From Bacteroidota bacterium (GTDB lineage: Bacteria; Bacteroidota; Bacteroidia; Chitinophagales; Saprospiraceae), in assembly GCA_029567325.1 (NCBI GenBank), contig JAKQLF010000161.1, positions 1 through 41,372 of the forward strand: a DNA stretch of 41,372 bases, in the 5' to 3' direction. Shown piece by piece: positions 15,949-23,942 of this stretch; position 1 is the first letter of the stretch; every line of letters begins with the position of its first letter. A model generated the notes under the pieces. It searched no databases. It saw nothing but the letters and a program-made list of their open reading frames with translations, and was not told where the DNA came from. Position numbers and translations under genes: made by a program.

Positions 15949-16797
15949 ATGGAAAAAACTTCGTTCGAAACATTACTAGATAGGTATAATGTCTTTTTCC
16001 TTGATTCTTATGGCGTCATCAAGAACCATGGAGGCCTCATTGAGGGCATGGACCGCACCATTCAAAGGATCATTGATTTGGGAAAACGTTACGTAGTACT
16101 TACGAATGATGCCTCTCGTAATCAAGAGCAATTGGCTGAATCCTACCACAAACTTGGCTTGTACAATGTAAAACCTGAGGACTTTGTGAGCTCGGGTATG
16201 ATGGCGAAGAACTTTTTGCAAGCCAAGATCAAACAAGGTATCGTTACATACCTAGGTACTGACAATGCTTCACTGTATATCTCAGAAGCCGGCAGAGAAG
16301 CTGTCTCCATTTCAAAACTTCAACCAGAAAATTACCACGAAGTAAGTGCCATGGTTTTCCTGGATGATGAAGGATTTGATTGGAATATAGATATCAACAA
16401 AACGCTCAATCTTTTGCGTTTTCATAATATCCCGGTGATTGTTGCAAATACGGACATGATTTACCCAAAGTCAAATCGTGAAATCAATATGGCAGCTGGT
16501 TCTGTATCCAGGTTATTAGAAAATATACTTGGCAGATCTTTCATCAAATTTGGCAAACCAGATAGTCAAATGTTTATGTATGGCTTTGACATCGTGAATA
16601 AGTATCAAATAACCGCCAAAAGTGATATTCTCATGGTTGGTGATACATTACATACAGATATTTTGGGTGGCAACAAATTCGGTCTAGCCACAGCACTTGC
16701 ACTAACAGGAAATACATCAGAGACAGAAGCGGCTTTTCTTATTCGCTCGAGCAATATTATACCAGATTATCTTTGTGATTCTGCTGGTATAGGTTAA
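15949..16797 (+). CDS. HAD-IIA (NagD-like) hydrolase with Tyr at the D+2 position
   Basis: Protein of 282 residues with HAD motif I FFLDSYGVIKNHGG (nucleophile Asp19), motif II VVLTNDASR (Thr52), a C2-type cap in the middle, a KFGKPDSQMF segment carrying the motif III Lys, and motif IV MVGDTLHTDILGG. The order and cap type fit subfamily IIA. The residue two after the nucleophile is Tyr21 rather than the Asp that serves as acid/base in phosphatases, so the activity may be slow or altered. Its start codon sits three bases after the kinase stop. A gamma-glutamyl-type ligase, a kinase and a phosphatase in one operon suggest a small-molecule route with phosphorylated intermediates. Confidence 0.85.
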   Translation: MEKTSFETLLDRYNVFFLDSYGVIKNHGGLIEGMDRTIQRIIDLGKRYVVLTNDASRNQEQLAESYHKLGLYNVKPEDFVSSGMMAKNFLQAKIKQGIVTYLGTDNASLYISEAGREAVSISKLQPENYHEVSAMVFLDDEGFDWNIDINKTLNLLRFHNIPVIVANTDMIYPKSNREINMAAGSVSRLLENILGRSFIKFGKPDSQMFMYGFDIVNKYQITAKSDILMVGDTLHTDILGGNKFGLATALALTGNTSETEAAFLIRSSNIIPDYLCDSAGIG

Positions 16798-16819
16798 CAT
16801 TTGGTAGAACTTTTACTAC

Positions 16820-17785
16820 CTAATCTAACATGGCATCGAAAATACCTGCAAATTTACTATTTGGAAAATTGCATTTAAAATAGTTTAAAGGCTCTTCAAA
16901 ATAAATAGGAACTGCTCTAAAGGTCGTTATATAGTTATGTAACGTTATAGAAAAGAAAATTTCCTTATCTTGAATACGGTGATCTTTGGATGTCAATATA
17001 AAACTAAATAATCCATCTAATTCAAAATCGTGGGAAGAACAAGAAAACTTAAACTTTGTGTCAAGATCAGGATTAAAAGAAATGTAAATAAAAAATTTGG
17101 ATAGTAGTAAACTAGTTGCTTGATTATAAATAAGTTGTTTTGAGCTAACTTCATTTATATGAACCAATTGGTTTTCATTAAACGATCGTAGGTGCAATTC
17201 ATTAATATATTTACGTAAATTTGTATTTATTTGTGAGGTGATATTAGCTCTGAATAACTCATAAATGTATTGTTTTAAAAACCCATTATTCATTTCATTA
17301 ATCCCAGTTTTATGTTCAATAAAATCATCAACCTTTTGACTTATTTCAGTGGGACTAGACGCCAAGGCGAGGTCTTCTATCAATGAACTATTTTCGACAT
17401 ATTGATTCAAACTTTGCGAAGTTGCTCGTTTAAATAAACTATTATCCAGTTCTAAATCTTCAGAATTAAAATTGTAGTACAATTGGTAATCAACATATTC
17501 CAAGCGCAGAGAGTCCACTCTCTCATCAACATATAATGCAATTAGATCATTTGGTTGCTTTAATTTAAATCTAAACTGGAGAAAGCCATTAGACTTAAAA
17601 GTTACTTTATTTGAAGATTGAAAAGAAAAATTTGATATATCAATAATTTCAATTTCAAAATTATTTGTATAGTATATTAATTCTGTTATTGTCTTTTTCA
17701 AAGTGCTATCTAGGGTGACGGTAAAATATTTGTTAGCACTTAAATTTGTAATTACAAAAAAGTAAATTATAATAGTTAATCTCAT
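16820..17785 (-). CDS. Secreted protein of unknown function
   Basis: Protein of 321 residues with a weak signal peptide (MRLTIIIYFFVITNLSANKY). The first 110 residues are beta-rich, with alternating hydrophobic positions (FQFRFKLKQPNDLIALYVDE). Residues about 120-235 are helical and polar, and the C-terminal part is mixed. The ending (NYFKCNFPNSKFAGIFDAML) is compact. I do not recognise a family. It resembles, in layout only, periplasmic proteins of this phylum that have a small beta domain followed by a helical segment. It converges on the HAD gene with 22 bases between them. It follows the ExbD gene by 64 bases on the same strand and could share its transcript. Confidence 0.65.
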   Translation of the reverse strand: MRLTIIIYFFVITNLSANKYFTVTLDSTLKKTITELIYYTNNFEIEIIDISNFSFQSSNKVTFKSNGFLQFRFKLKQPNDLIALYVDERVDSLRLEYVDYQLYYNFNSEDLELDNSLFKRATSQSLNQYVENSSLIEDLALASSPTEISQKVDDFIEHKTGINEMNNGFLKQYIYELFRANITSQINTNLRKYINELHLRSFNENQLVHINEVSSKQLIYNQATSLLLSKFFIYISFNPDLDTKFKFSCSSHDFELDGLFSFILTSKDHRIQDKEIFFSITLHNYITTFRAVPIYFEEPLNYFKCNFPNSKFAGIFDAMLD

Positions 17786-17849
17786 TTTAATGCGGCTTTA
17801 TTACATAATCTACTCTATCTATGAATTAAATTAAACCAACCGAAGATAA

Positions 17850-18389
17850 TCATTCTTTCCCATAATCTGTAGGATCAGCCTCTGAAATAACCAATGGAAT
17901 ATCATTCTTAATAGTTTTTTGATTGGAGGAAGATAAACTTTCGAAAGTAACTCCATATTGTTTCTGAGCAGCTTCATTCCACAATTCTTGATATGCTGCT
18001 TTCAACTCGTTGTAAACATGCAAATAGGCAGAATAATTGGTGCCCCGATCATTCATCAATGATATGAGTGCATTTTTAGGGTTTTCAGACAAGCTCACAT
18101 CGTTCTTTGGATTCTTGATAAACAACTTTGCATTTGCCCTCAACACATCCATTGCCATGGGTTCTCCTCTGACCGATAATTGATTGTCCTTATTGATCAA
18201 CACGGTATATAAATTCCTCTTTTTAATATCTACTTCAACAGGTTTATTTTCATCTATAGGCGGTAACTTCACCATGATGCCTTTATCTTCAGAAATGATG
18301 GTGGTAACTAAAAAAAATATGAGTAATAAGAATGCAATGTCTGCCATAGAGCCCGCATTGATTTCGTTGTTTGTACGTGTATTTTTCAT
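17850..18389 (-). CDS. ExbD/TolR-family proton-channel subunit
   Basis: Inner-membrane protein of 179 residues. I start it at the ATG at 18389 (MKNTRTNNEINAGSMADIAF). A longer frame from 18419 adds ten residues with no family resemblance. The single helix (MADIAFLLLIFFLVTTII) follows the conserved INAGSMADI motif, with the Asp that carries protons. The periplasmic domain begins ISEDKGIMVKLPPIDENKPV and is longer than in classic ExbD, with a polar insertion around SENPKNALISLMNDRGTNYS, as often in Bacteroidota. ExbD normally works with ExbB and TonB to energise outer-membrane transport. Neither is next to it here, so this copy depends on partners elsewhere. Confidence 0.85.
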   Translation of the reverse strand: MKNTRTNNEINAGSMADIAFLLLIFFLVTTIISEDKGIMVKLPPIDENKPVEVDIKKRNLYTVLINKDNQLSVRGEPMAMDVLRANAKLFIKNPKNDVSLSENPKNALISLMNDRGTNYSAYLHVYNELKAAYQELWNEAAQKQYGVTFESLSSSNQKTIKNDIPLVISEADPTDYGKE

Positions 18390-19039
18390 TTTTAATTGAT
18401 TTGAAATGATAGATACCAAGCAGAATTAGCCAAGATGATTTCACTCATCTTGCTATTTATATATTGCAATTTAGATTTTAAGAAGCTTCCGGATCCAAAG
18501 TGGTTCAATAGTTTTAAGCTTTTGGGTAATCCAACGACTTAAAAATTATTTTCCTTTTGGTATTTTAAATAAAGTAGTTCTCATACAAGATGCATGGACT
18601 ATTTGTTTTGGTGTTTTTATTTGTTCTTTATTGCCAGGCCAAATGCCTTAAAGTATGAATTTGAAAACGCTAGTATCTCGAATTGGTGTATTGCCTCGAG
18701 CTTCGAGCTTCGAGCCTTGAGATACGAGACTCATGTTAGGACACCTCTAAAAATAGTATATGTGTAATTAAAAAAAATTAGAGCTAGAAACCAGATTTCT
18801 TCTACTTTTTTGCCTTGATGCCAAAAAGTAGCAAAAAAAATCAAGGCTGAATTTTTTTCTTAACGCTCCCTCACTCCAAAAATACTATGCAAAAAAAACT
18901 CACTTTTGGCTTTTCTTCATTGTTTTTTGCAGCATCTGCACCAATTCATTGGTTTGTGGTCACTTATAGTTCGAACAGTTTTTTGCACTTAACGTATTTT
19001 TGAAGTTCGGTAGCTAAAAAAAATAAGGCCGATACAAAA
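18390..19039. other. Gene-poor spacer with degenerate repeats
   Basis: About 650 bases without a credible gene. It contains a short direct repeat of CGAGCTT units near 18697-18725 and an interleaved inverted-repeat structure at 18802-18847. The remaining part is A/T-rich. Translations of the 18780-18960 part look like decayed or chance ORFs. The promoter of the ExbD gene is expected near 18400-18480 but no consensus pair was found. Confidence 0.5.
18802..18847. repeat. Interleaved inverted repeats, pseudoknot-like topology
   Basis: Two perfect inverted repeats are interleaved: CTACTTTTT (18802-18810) with AAAAAGTAG (18823-18831), and GCCTTGAT (18812-18819) with ATCAAGGC (18840-18847). In a transcript this is the order of an H-type pseudoknot with 9-bp and 8-bp stems and an A-rich third loop. 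The segment recalls a dispersed spacer sequence seen in Bacteroidota genomes (from memory, not searched). It may be a mobile repeat rather than a local RNA. Confidence 0.55.
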
Positions 19040-19279
19040 CTATATACTTTGCCATAAGGTCTCGGAAGTTACAGTCGTTCTATTTTTACTGTTTGCGGCA
19101 TTTAAAACCATTTCAACAAATTCTGGATTGTAAGGGCTTTCATCACCTGATTCCGATGTTTTTACATTTTCTTCAATAATTTCATTACTTTCAACTCCAA
19201 CTAAAAAACCTTCCAACACGGCTAATAATGCTTTGTCTGACTTTTTGCGTTCGTTTATTTTATTGGTTATTGTTGCCAT
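19040..19279 (-). CDS. Small antitoxin-like protein (DUF2683-like), no toxin partner
   Basis: Protein of 79 residues from the ATG at 19279 (MATITNKINERKKSDKALLA); an upstream in-frame ATG at 19306 is possible. The middle is Glu-rich. The end (SPYNPEFVEMVLNAANS, then SETLWQSI) matches the SPYNPEFV signature common in small Bacteroidota antitoxin-like proteins. A RelE/ParE-type toxin would be expected directly downstream (below 19040), but only non-coding sequence is there. It is probably a solitary antitoxin or a remnant of a toxin-antitoxin locus. Confidence in it being a real gene is good; the function is tentative. Confidence 0.55.
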   Translation of the reverse strand: MATITNKINERKKSDKALLAVLEGFLVGVESNEIIEENVKTSESGDESPYNPEFVEMVLNAANSKNRTTVTSETLWQSI

Positions 19280-19349
19280 GATATTCAAATATAAATTTCT
19301 ATTCAAAATATGACTTATCGAACGAGATCAAAAGATATTTAGCTCAAGA

Positions 19350-20702
19350 TTAATCAAATTTCTCCATAAATCCAGTAACCTCTTTCAACAAAAAAGCTGG
19401 GGCTTTTTCCATAAAAATCTCGATCCAATTGGGTGCAAATGGAGTAATTCCAGCGATCAAACTTTCCGTTTCTGCAAAGGTCAATTTGGTCTTTTTACGT
19501 CCAGCTTTTGTTTTTGCTTCATACTTTGCCATGTCAATCAGATGATTGAGTTCAGCAAAGGAGAAAAATTTAGTTGCTGTTGCCAATTGACCAATTTCAA
19601 GCGCTGAAAACTGATGTTGATTTTTGATACTTTCAAAATATTTGACCCTTTCCTTGAAGGCTGGAGGTCCCACAAACCTATTCCACCCAAATTTTCCAGG
19701 AGAAAACAAGACCTGCTCAATTTGCCAAGGGCGGTTGGTTGCAGAAACGATGAATTGTTCGCTATTTTTGTATCTCACACCGTCCAATTCTTCAACCAAT
19801 TTACCAATGACTTGCATGTTCTCAAAAGAATTGAAAATTTCTTGAGAAGTGCCAAATCGCTCTAATTCGTCTATGATCAGAATGCAAGGTTTATTGAGCC
19901 TCATTTTTGCAAAGTAATACTGGATGCGACCTTCAGCCTTGTACATAAACATATCGTTGACCCGATCCATTTCTACCGGCAATACGCTTGCATCAAATCT
20001 ATTGGCAAGAGCTGCAGCAAAATAGGTTTTACCGCAACCGGGAGGCCCATATAAAAGCAAATTGAATTTATTGTTTTGCCCTTGCTTTGACAGCTCAGGT
20101 GTAAGGATGTAGGATTTGTATTCGACCAATTTTTTGATCTCCTCCATGCCAATGATCTTATTCCATTGCACGGCATTGGAATCTAGAAATAGATATGAAT
20201 CATCCGTAAAAAATGGATTGTCAAAAATGTCATCCATTTCGTCTTCATCATAATCAAACTCATCCTCGCCATCTCCAAATTCCTCATCGTGAAGGTATTC
20301 ATCCTGATCTTCCAATACAGAATCGAGTTCTTCGTCAAAGTAAAAAGGATTGTTTTTGATGATGCGTTCGTAAATTTCTTGAGCTTCGGCAATGCTATTT
20401 TGCCTGAGCAATGCTTTGGCATACAATTCCATCATTTTTTCACTCGCAGCACCAATTTTGACCAATTCTTCAGCTATAACAATTACAGCAGAGTAGTTTC
20501 CTTTGGCAAAATAGAGTTCCACAAGGCCTTGTTTGGCTTTGGTATTAGCAGGATCACTTTTCAGTACAACCTGATAATTTTTTTCGCTCAGATCAAACTC
20601 GCGTAACTTAAAAAGTTTCAATGCGTATGTAAGTCTCAGTGCTATGTTGTTGGGAGACTTCTTGAGCGCCTCCTCGATCATTTTCAGGTCCTTCTTGTTC
20701 AT
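19350..20702 (-). CDS. TPR-AAA ATPase with acidic linker
   Basis: Protein of 450 residues in three parts. Residues 1-120 are about three TPR repeats (ALRLTYALKLFKLREFDLSE, NYSAVIVIAEELVKIGA, AEAQEIYERIIKNNP). Residues 123-168 are a strongly acidic linker (DEYLHDEEFGDGEDEFDYDE). Residues about 178-430 are an AAA domain with Walker A GPPGCGKT (219-226), Walker B CILIIDELE (273-281), sensor 1 SATNRP (Asn323) and a candidate Arg finger/box VII near Arg342 (WNRFVGPPA). It resembles single-ring AAA remodelling chaperones such as the spastin/Cdc48-like group, but with N-terminal TPRs for partner binding. It follows and overlaps the 259-residue gene by four bases (ATGA), so the two products are probably partners. 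The target is unknown. Confidence 0.85.
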   Translation of the reverse strand: MNKKDLKMIEEALKKSPNNIALRLTYALKLFKLREFDLSEKNYQVVLKSDPANTKAKQGLVELYFAKGNYSAVIVIAEELVKIGAASEKMMELYAKALLRQNSIAEAQEIYERIIKNNPFYFDEELDSVLEDQDEYLHDEEFGDGEDEFDYDEDEMDDIFDNPFFTDDSYLFLDSNAVQWNKIIGMEEIKKLVEYKSYILTPELSKQGQNNKFNLLLYGPPGCGKTYFAAALANRFDASVLPVEMDRVNDMFMYKAEGRIQYYFAKMRLNKPCILIIDELERFGTSQEIFNSFENMQVIGKLVEELDGVRYKNSEQFIVSATNRPWQIEQVLFSPGKFGWNRFVGPPAFKERVKYFESIKNQHQFSALEIGQLATATKFFSFAELNHLIDMAKYEAKTKAGRKKTKLTFAETESLIAGITPFAPNWIEIFMEKAPAFLLKEVTGFMEKFD

Positions 20703-21478
20703 TGGCTATTATTAAATTGAATAAACAATGCCGACTTTTTAAGGTCTTCGTTTGTAAATGTATTGAGATTCTCATTAAGAAGCACTCTTGTGAGGCTTAT
20801 ATTTTGTTTTGTCATCTCAAAAATAGTCTGTGACCATTCACTTCTAGAACGATCCACCAGGTTGTTTTTAGTCTCTATGTAATCAATAAATTCAGAAAAT
20901 GTTCGATGAGTTTTTGCCTTATTTGATTTTGCCAAGCTGATCAAAAAACTGTTGCCGTTTATAAAGGCCAGATCTTCAAAGACATCAGTGACATCATCAT
21001 TCACTTCTGTGATCAAATCAAACCATCTCCATTCTGATAAAGAAAATAATTTCTTCAAACTCGGAAAGCTTTCAAAAATGAGACGTCTCATCAATTTGAC
21101 GTCGCAAGATTTATAAAAATAAAAATATTCCATCGAATACTTTTGAGGCATGATTCCTTTGCGCAATTGTTTTTCATGCTTCTCGTATCTTTTGATGTGA
21201 CCACAATAACCTTCGGCCCTTGACTCATTAATGCCAAACGGTGCTAAAGTTTGATAGATTTTTAGCCATCGTGCATTCAGCACTGCTTCATCCAGAAACC
21301 AATTCTCTTCCAAATGAGCATCCAAATGATAAATGGCTGTCTGTAAATTCTTGAGCTTTTGGTGAAAGTCCAAACGCTCTTCTTGTTTCACCCCAGCAAT
21401 GTCATATAATTCTGAAAATCTTCTGTATGAAAATAATTCTTCTATTTTCTGATCTAGGCTTACATCAACTGTGTGCAT
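20699..21478 (-). CDS. Unknown helical protein translationally coupled to the TPR-AAA ATPase
   Basis: Protein of 259 residues, soluble, rich in Glu, Lys, Leu and aromatic residues and predicted by eye to be mostly helical. Distinctive stretches are EENWFLDEAVLNARWLKIYQ, GYCGHIKRYEKHEKQLRKG, MEYFYFYKSCDVKLMRRLIF and SLSEWRWFDLITEVNDDVTD. No signal peptide, membrane helix or known motif is seen. It is the first gene of a two-gene operon; its TAA-side overlaps the ATPase start by four bases. It is most likely the adaptor, substrate or regulatory partner of the ATPase. I recognise no family, so this role is inference from gene order. Confidence 0.7.
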   Translation of the reverse strand: MHTVDVSLDQKIEELFSYRRFSELYDIAGVKQEERLDFHQKLKNLQTAIYHLDAHLEENWFLDEAVLNARWLKIYQTLAPFGINESRAEGYCGHIKRYEKHEKQLRKGIMPQKYSMEYFYFYKSCDVKLMRRLIFESFPSLKKLFSLSEWRWFDLITEVNDDVTDVFEDLAFINGNSFLISLAKSNKAKTHRTFSEFIDYIETKNNLVDRSRSEWSQTIFEMTKQNISLTRVLLNENLNTFTNEDLKKSALFIQFNNSQ

Positions 21479-21801
21479 AAACTACGCTTATATTCTGGAA
21501 AAGATAAAAGTCTGCAATTTATACTTTTTTGAGAAAATCCTTTTGATATGCTGGGCTTTATATACTAATGACCAGCAGACACCGACAGATTGAGGGTGGA
21601 AGGAAGTAGTTCTGAATAAAATTCTTAAAAATGATTGCGACATCAAGCAACATTCATTATAAAACATGAATGACCAATCAAAGAAAGAAGTACCTGCCTT
21701 TCAAGAAAGGGGTTGCAGTCAACGGCAGGCACTTCGTTTCACAATAATTCTTCATGGAGTCAGCTTCAAGGGATTATAAACTGGGGCTACATTCAAAAAA
21801 A

Positions 21802-21869
21802 GTCTTTGTCTGTGTTTTTTGTAATTATGCTTTCATAGTGTAAAAAGGGGTCGTTTCACAGACAAAGAC
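21802..21869. repeat. Perfect 13-bp inverted repeat with 42-base interior
   Basis: GTCTTTGTCTGTG (21802-21814) and its exact complement CACAGACAAAGAC (21857-21869). The interior is AT-rich and has no gene. There is no T tract after the right arm and the nearest gene is far off, so a terminator is unlikely. It may be the ends of a tiny non-autonomous element. Confidence 0.55.
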
Positions 21870-21998
21870 CGTGCTGATAAAAAGTTTAGTGGTTTTATGC
21901 AGTGGCACTGCGTCCTTACAATATTAATGGAGACGTAAAACTTTGTTTTTGGTCTCAAAAACCAAATACTGTTTGTTTTCCATTTATATATTGTTGCC

Positions 21999-22247
21999 TT
22001 ACAAAAATAGATTGGATATGCCTAGAGCAAACAGGTTATTCAACTCATAATCGACTGGTAAACAACCCAAAAGAATACCGTTGATCAACGGTCTAGTCTG
22101 AAAAAGGTAGGCTACAAAACACTCATTTTTATTTAATAAATAAGTCATTTTTTTATCAATCTCAAGTCCTACGCTATTTAAACGTGGATTTCTACCGTCA
22201 AAGAACGGTACATCCATAGTGGAAAAGACCCATTTTTTCGAATTCAT
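21999..22247 (-). CDS. Doubtful small ORF
   Basis: An 82-residue frame (MNSKKWVFSTMDVPFFDGRN, then RLNSVGLEIDKKMTYLLNKN) whose first 65 residues have protein-like composition. The tail is less convincing. A palindrome lies just upstream of its ATG. There is no recognisable family, and no neighbour supports it. It may be a fragment of a lost gene. Confidence 0.25.
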   Translation of the reverse strand: MNSKKWVFSTMDVPFFDGRNPRLNSVGLEIDKKMTYLLNKNECFVAYLFQTRPLINGILLGCLPVDYELNNLFALGISNLFL

Positions 22248-22467
22248 TGATAATCAGCTAATTTAGCTGCATCCTCCTCATGAATGCAATAAAATTATAC
22301 TGTAAATTTATTTGATCAATACAGTGATTGAGTCGAGGTGATCAGGCAGGGGATCCGGATACTTCCCTTTGCCTCACCCGACGATTTAGCAGTGGTATAA
22401 ATACAGAATTTTCATACCAAATAGAAAATACACTAGCTTCTTTTATAAATGCAAAAAATCTAAAACA

Positions 22468-23130
22468 ATGAAAAAAACGCTGATCAGTACCCTTATGTTA
22501 TTTACGACTTTGATGTTGATATCCTGCAAAGAGGAAAATCCCGACGACATCATTCTCAATTACAAAGACCAAAAATTGAAGGCTATCTCTGAAAGGACTG
22601 CCATGGACATGGCTAATGGATATCGTGAACTACATTTACCTGTGATCAATAGAAATTTAAATCTGGACGACACTAGATCTATGTGGTATGACCTGGAATC
22701 TTTTAAAAATTTGATTTGGCAAATGGAAATTGCTGCAAAAAAGGTTTACAAAGATGGCGACAAACCAGTACTTGGGATTAGAGTTTATTATGGCACTTTC
22801 CCAGAAAACATTGATGATTATAAAGATTTGGAAGGTCTTGGACCAGATTATGCGAGGACCCATGGACTCATGTTTGTTCCCACGTTTGATGATGAGGGCA
22901 TTAATAGAAATTTCAACCCAATCCAAAATCAAAAAGATTTTGACGCAGATCCAAACAAAAAAGCTTTTGAACCAGCTAAAATGGTGTTCCAGCTTCCAAG
23001 CCCAACTTTCAAAATGTCTGATACCTTAGAGAATACTCCTAATACGGCATTGTATAATCAACCAATTGGCCAGTATTATATTTTAGATCATGGGATAAAA
23101 TGTCCAGAAGCATGTCCTGGCGGTGAATGA
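22468..23130 (+). CDS. Hypothetical lipoprotein
   Basis: Protein of 220 residues with a clear lipoprotein signal (MKKTLISTLMLFTTLMLISC, Cys20), followed by KEENPDDIILNYKDQKLKAI. The mature part has mixed helix and strand, with WYDLESFKNLIWQMEIAAKK, LGIRVYYGTFPENI and HGLMFVPTFDDEGINRNFNP. It ends in YYILDHGIKCPEACPGGE, with two Cys near the end. The pattern of an alpha region followed by 'RVYYG' recalls small uncharacterised Bacteroidota lipoproteins; I do not know a function. It precedes the two-component operon by 150 bases and may be independent of it. Confidence 0.75.
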   Translation: MKKTLISTLMLFTTLMLISCKEENPDDIILNYKDQKLKAISERTAMDMANGYRELHLPVINRNLNLDDTRSMWYDLESFKNLIWQMEIAAKKVYKDGDKPVLGIRVYYGTFPENIDDYKDLEGLGPDYARTHGLMFVPTFDDEGINRNFNPIQNQKDFDADPNKKAFEPAKMVFQLPSPTFKMSDTLENTPNTALYNQPIGQYYILDHGIKCPEACPGGE

Positions 23131-23282
23131 TTTTAAAAAATTAATGTAATTAATTATACAATTATAAATGGTTTACTGCTTGATTGATTAAATTGTGTTA
23201 CTATTTGTTTTTCGCATAATTCATTGTTATGAAATGATGGATGTTTAATCTTATTTTTTTTACCAAACCCCAACTTAATTAA

Positions 23283-23942
23283 ATGTTATATTGGTACTAT
23301 AATTTTATTGCCATTTATATCCTCATTGCAGGGTTGCTTGGAGCGTGGAAATGGAATACGTTGGAAAAATCACATTGGAAACATTTTTCCATTTATCTCA
23401 TCATCATTGGACTTGTCCAAACTTTGGGTATATTTTTAATCAAATATGATTTAAACAATGTCAATAATTTGATAGTAGATTATGGCGTCATTCCTTTTGA
23501 ATTTTTTTTTATATATTATTTATACTACAAAGAAGCCGAAACAACATTTGCCAAAAATTTATCCATCATTAGTGCAATTGGTTATGTGCTTTCTTTTGCT
23601 ATACAGTTGCTATTATTGAGATCAAAAAGTACCTACGCGTTTTTTTCTTTTTCTTATTTAATGGGTAACATTTTTCTCGCAAGTATTATTTTGACTTATT
23701 TTTGGAATCTCATACTTTCAAACAAAATATTGGATTTCAAAAAAGAAAGAATGTTTTGGGTGAGTTTTGGCATGTTGATTTTCTGGCTCGGCACCTTACC
23801 GTTTTTTGGACTTTACAACTACCTATTTTCAAATTTCCGCCCTATTTTTAGTTTCTATTACAAGATTATGTTTATATTGAATTACGTCATGTACTCATTT
23901 TTCATTTATAGTTTTATATGGATCAAAAAGAAGAACTCGTAA
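23283..23942 (+). CDS. Seven-helix membrane protein upstream of a histidine kinase
   Basis: Protein of 219 residues, almost entirely hydrophobic, with about six to seven membrane helices. The first starts at YNFIAIYILIAGLLGAW; others are FSIYLIIIGLVQTLGIFLI, IISAIGYVLSFAIQLLLL and MLIFWLGTLPFFGLYNYLF. It ends in a positive tail (IWIKKKNS). Its last 25 bases overlap the kinase gene start, so the two are co-translated. Proteins of this size and topology commonly sit directly upstream of LytS/HisKA_3-type kinases in Bacteroidota. A sensory or signal-input role for the kinase is therefore likely, but no ligand site is recognised. Confidence 0.75.
   Translation: MLYWYYNFIAIYILIAGLLGAWKWNTLEKSHWKHFSIYLIIIGLVQTLGIFLIKYDLNNVNNLIVDYGVIPFEFFFIYYLYYKEAETTFAKNLSIISAIGYVLSFAIQLLLLRSKSTYAFFSFSYLMGNIFLASIILTYFWNLILSNKILDFKKERMFWVSFGMLIFWLGTLPFFGLYNYLFSNFRPIFSFYYKIMFILNYVMYSFFIYSFIWIKKKNS

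Larger units (their letters stand above)
21479..22467. other. Long spacer with inverted repeats and no firm gene
   Basis: Nearly 1 kb between the AAA operon (minus) and the lipoprotein gene (plus). It holds a hairpin-forming CCTGCC/GGCAGG pair near 21692-21739, a 13-bp inverted repeat at 21802-21869, a 15-base palindrome CAGCTAATTTAGCTG near 22255-22269, and one weak minus-strand ORF (21999-22247). It looks like a decayed insertion region. Confidence 0.45.

Noticed and set aside
16803-16820. GGTAG/CTACC hairpin between the convergent HAD and secreted-protein genes
   Set aside because: A five-base stem that reaches into the stop codon of the minus-strand gene is too weak to call a terminator.
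21902-22084. Plus-strand 60-residue frame in the long spacer
   Set aside because: Cys- and Trp-rich composition, no family, starts within degenerate repeats; not protein-like enough.
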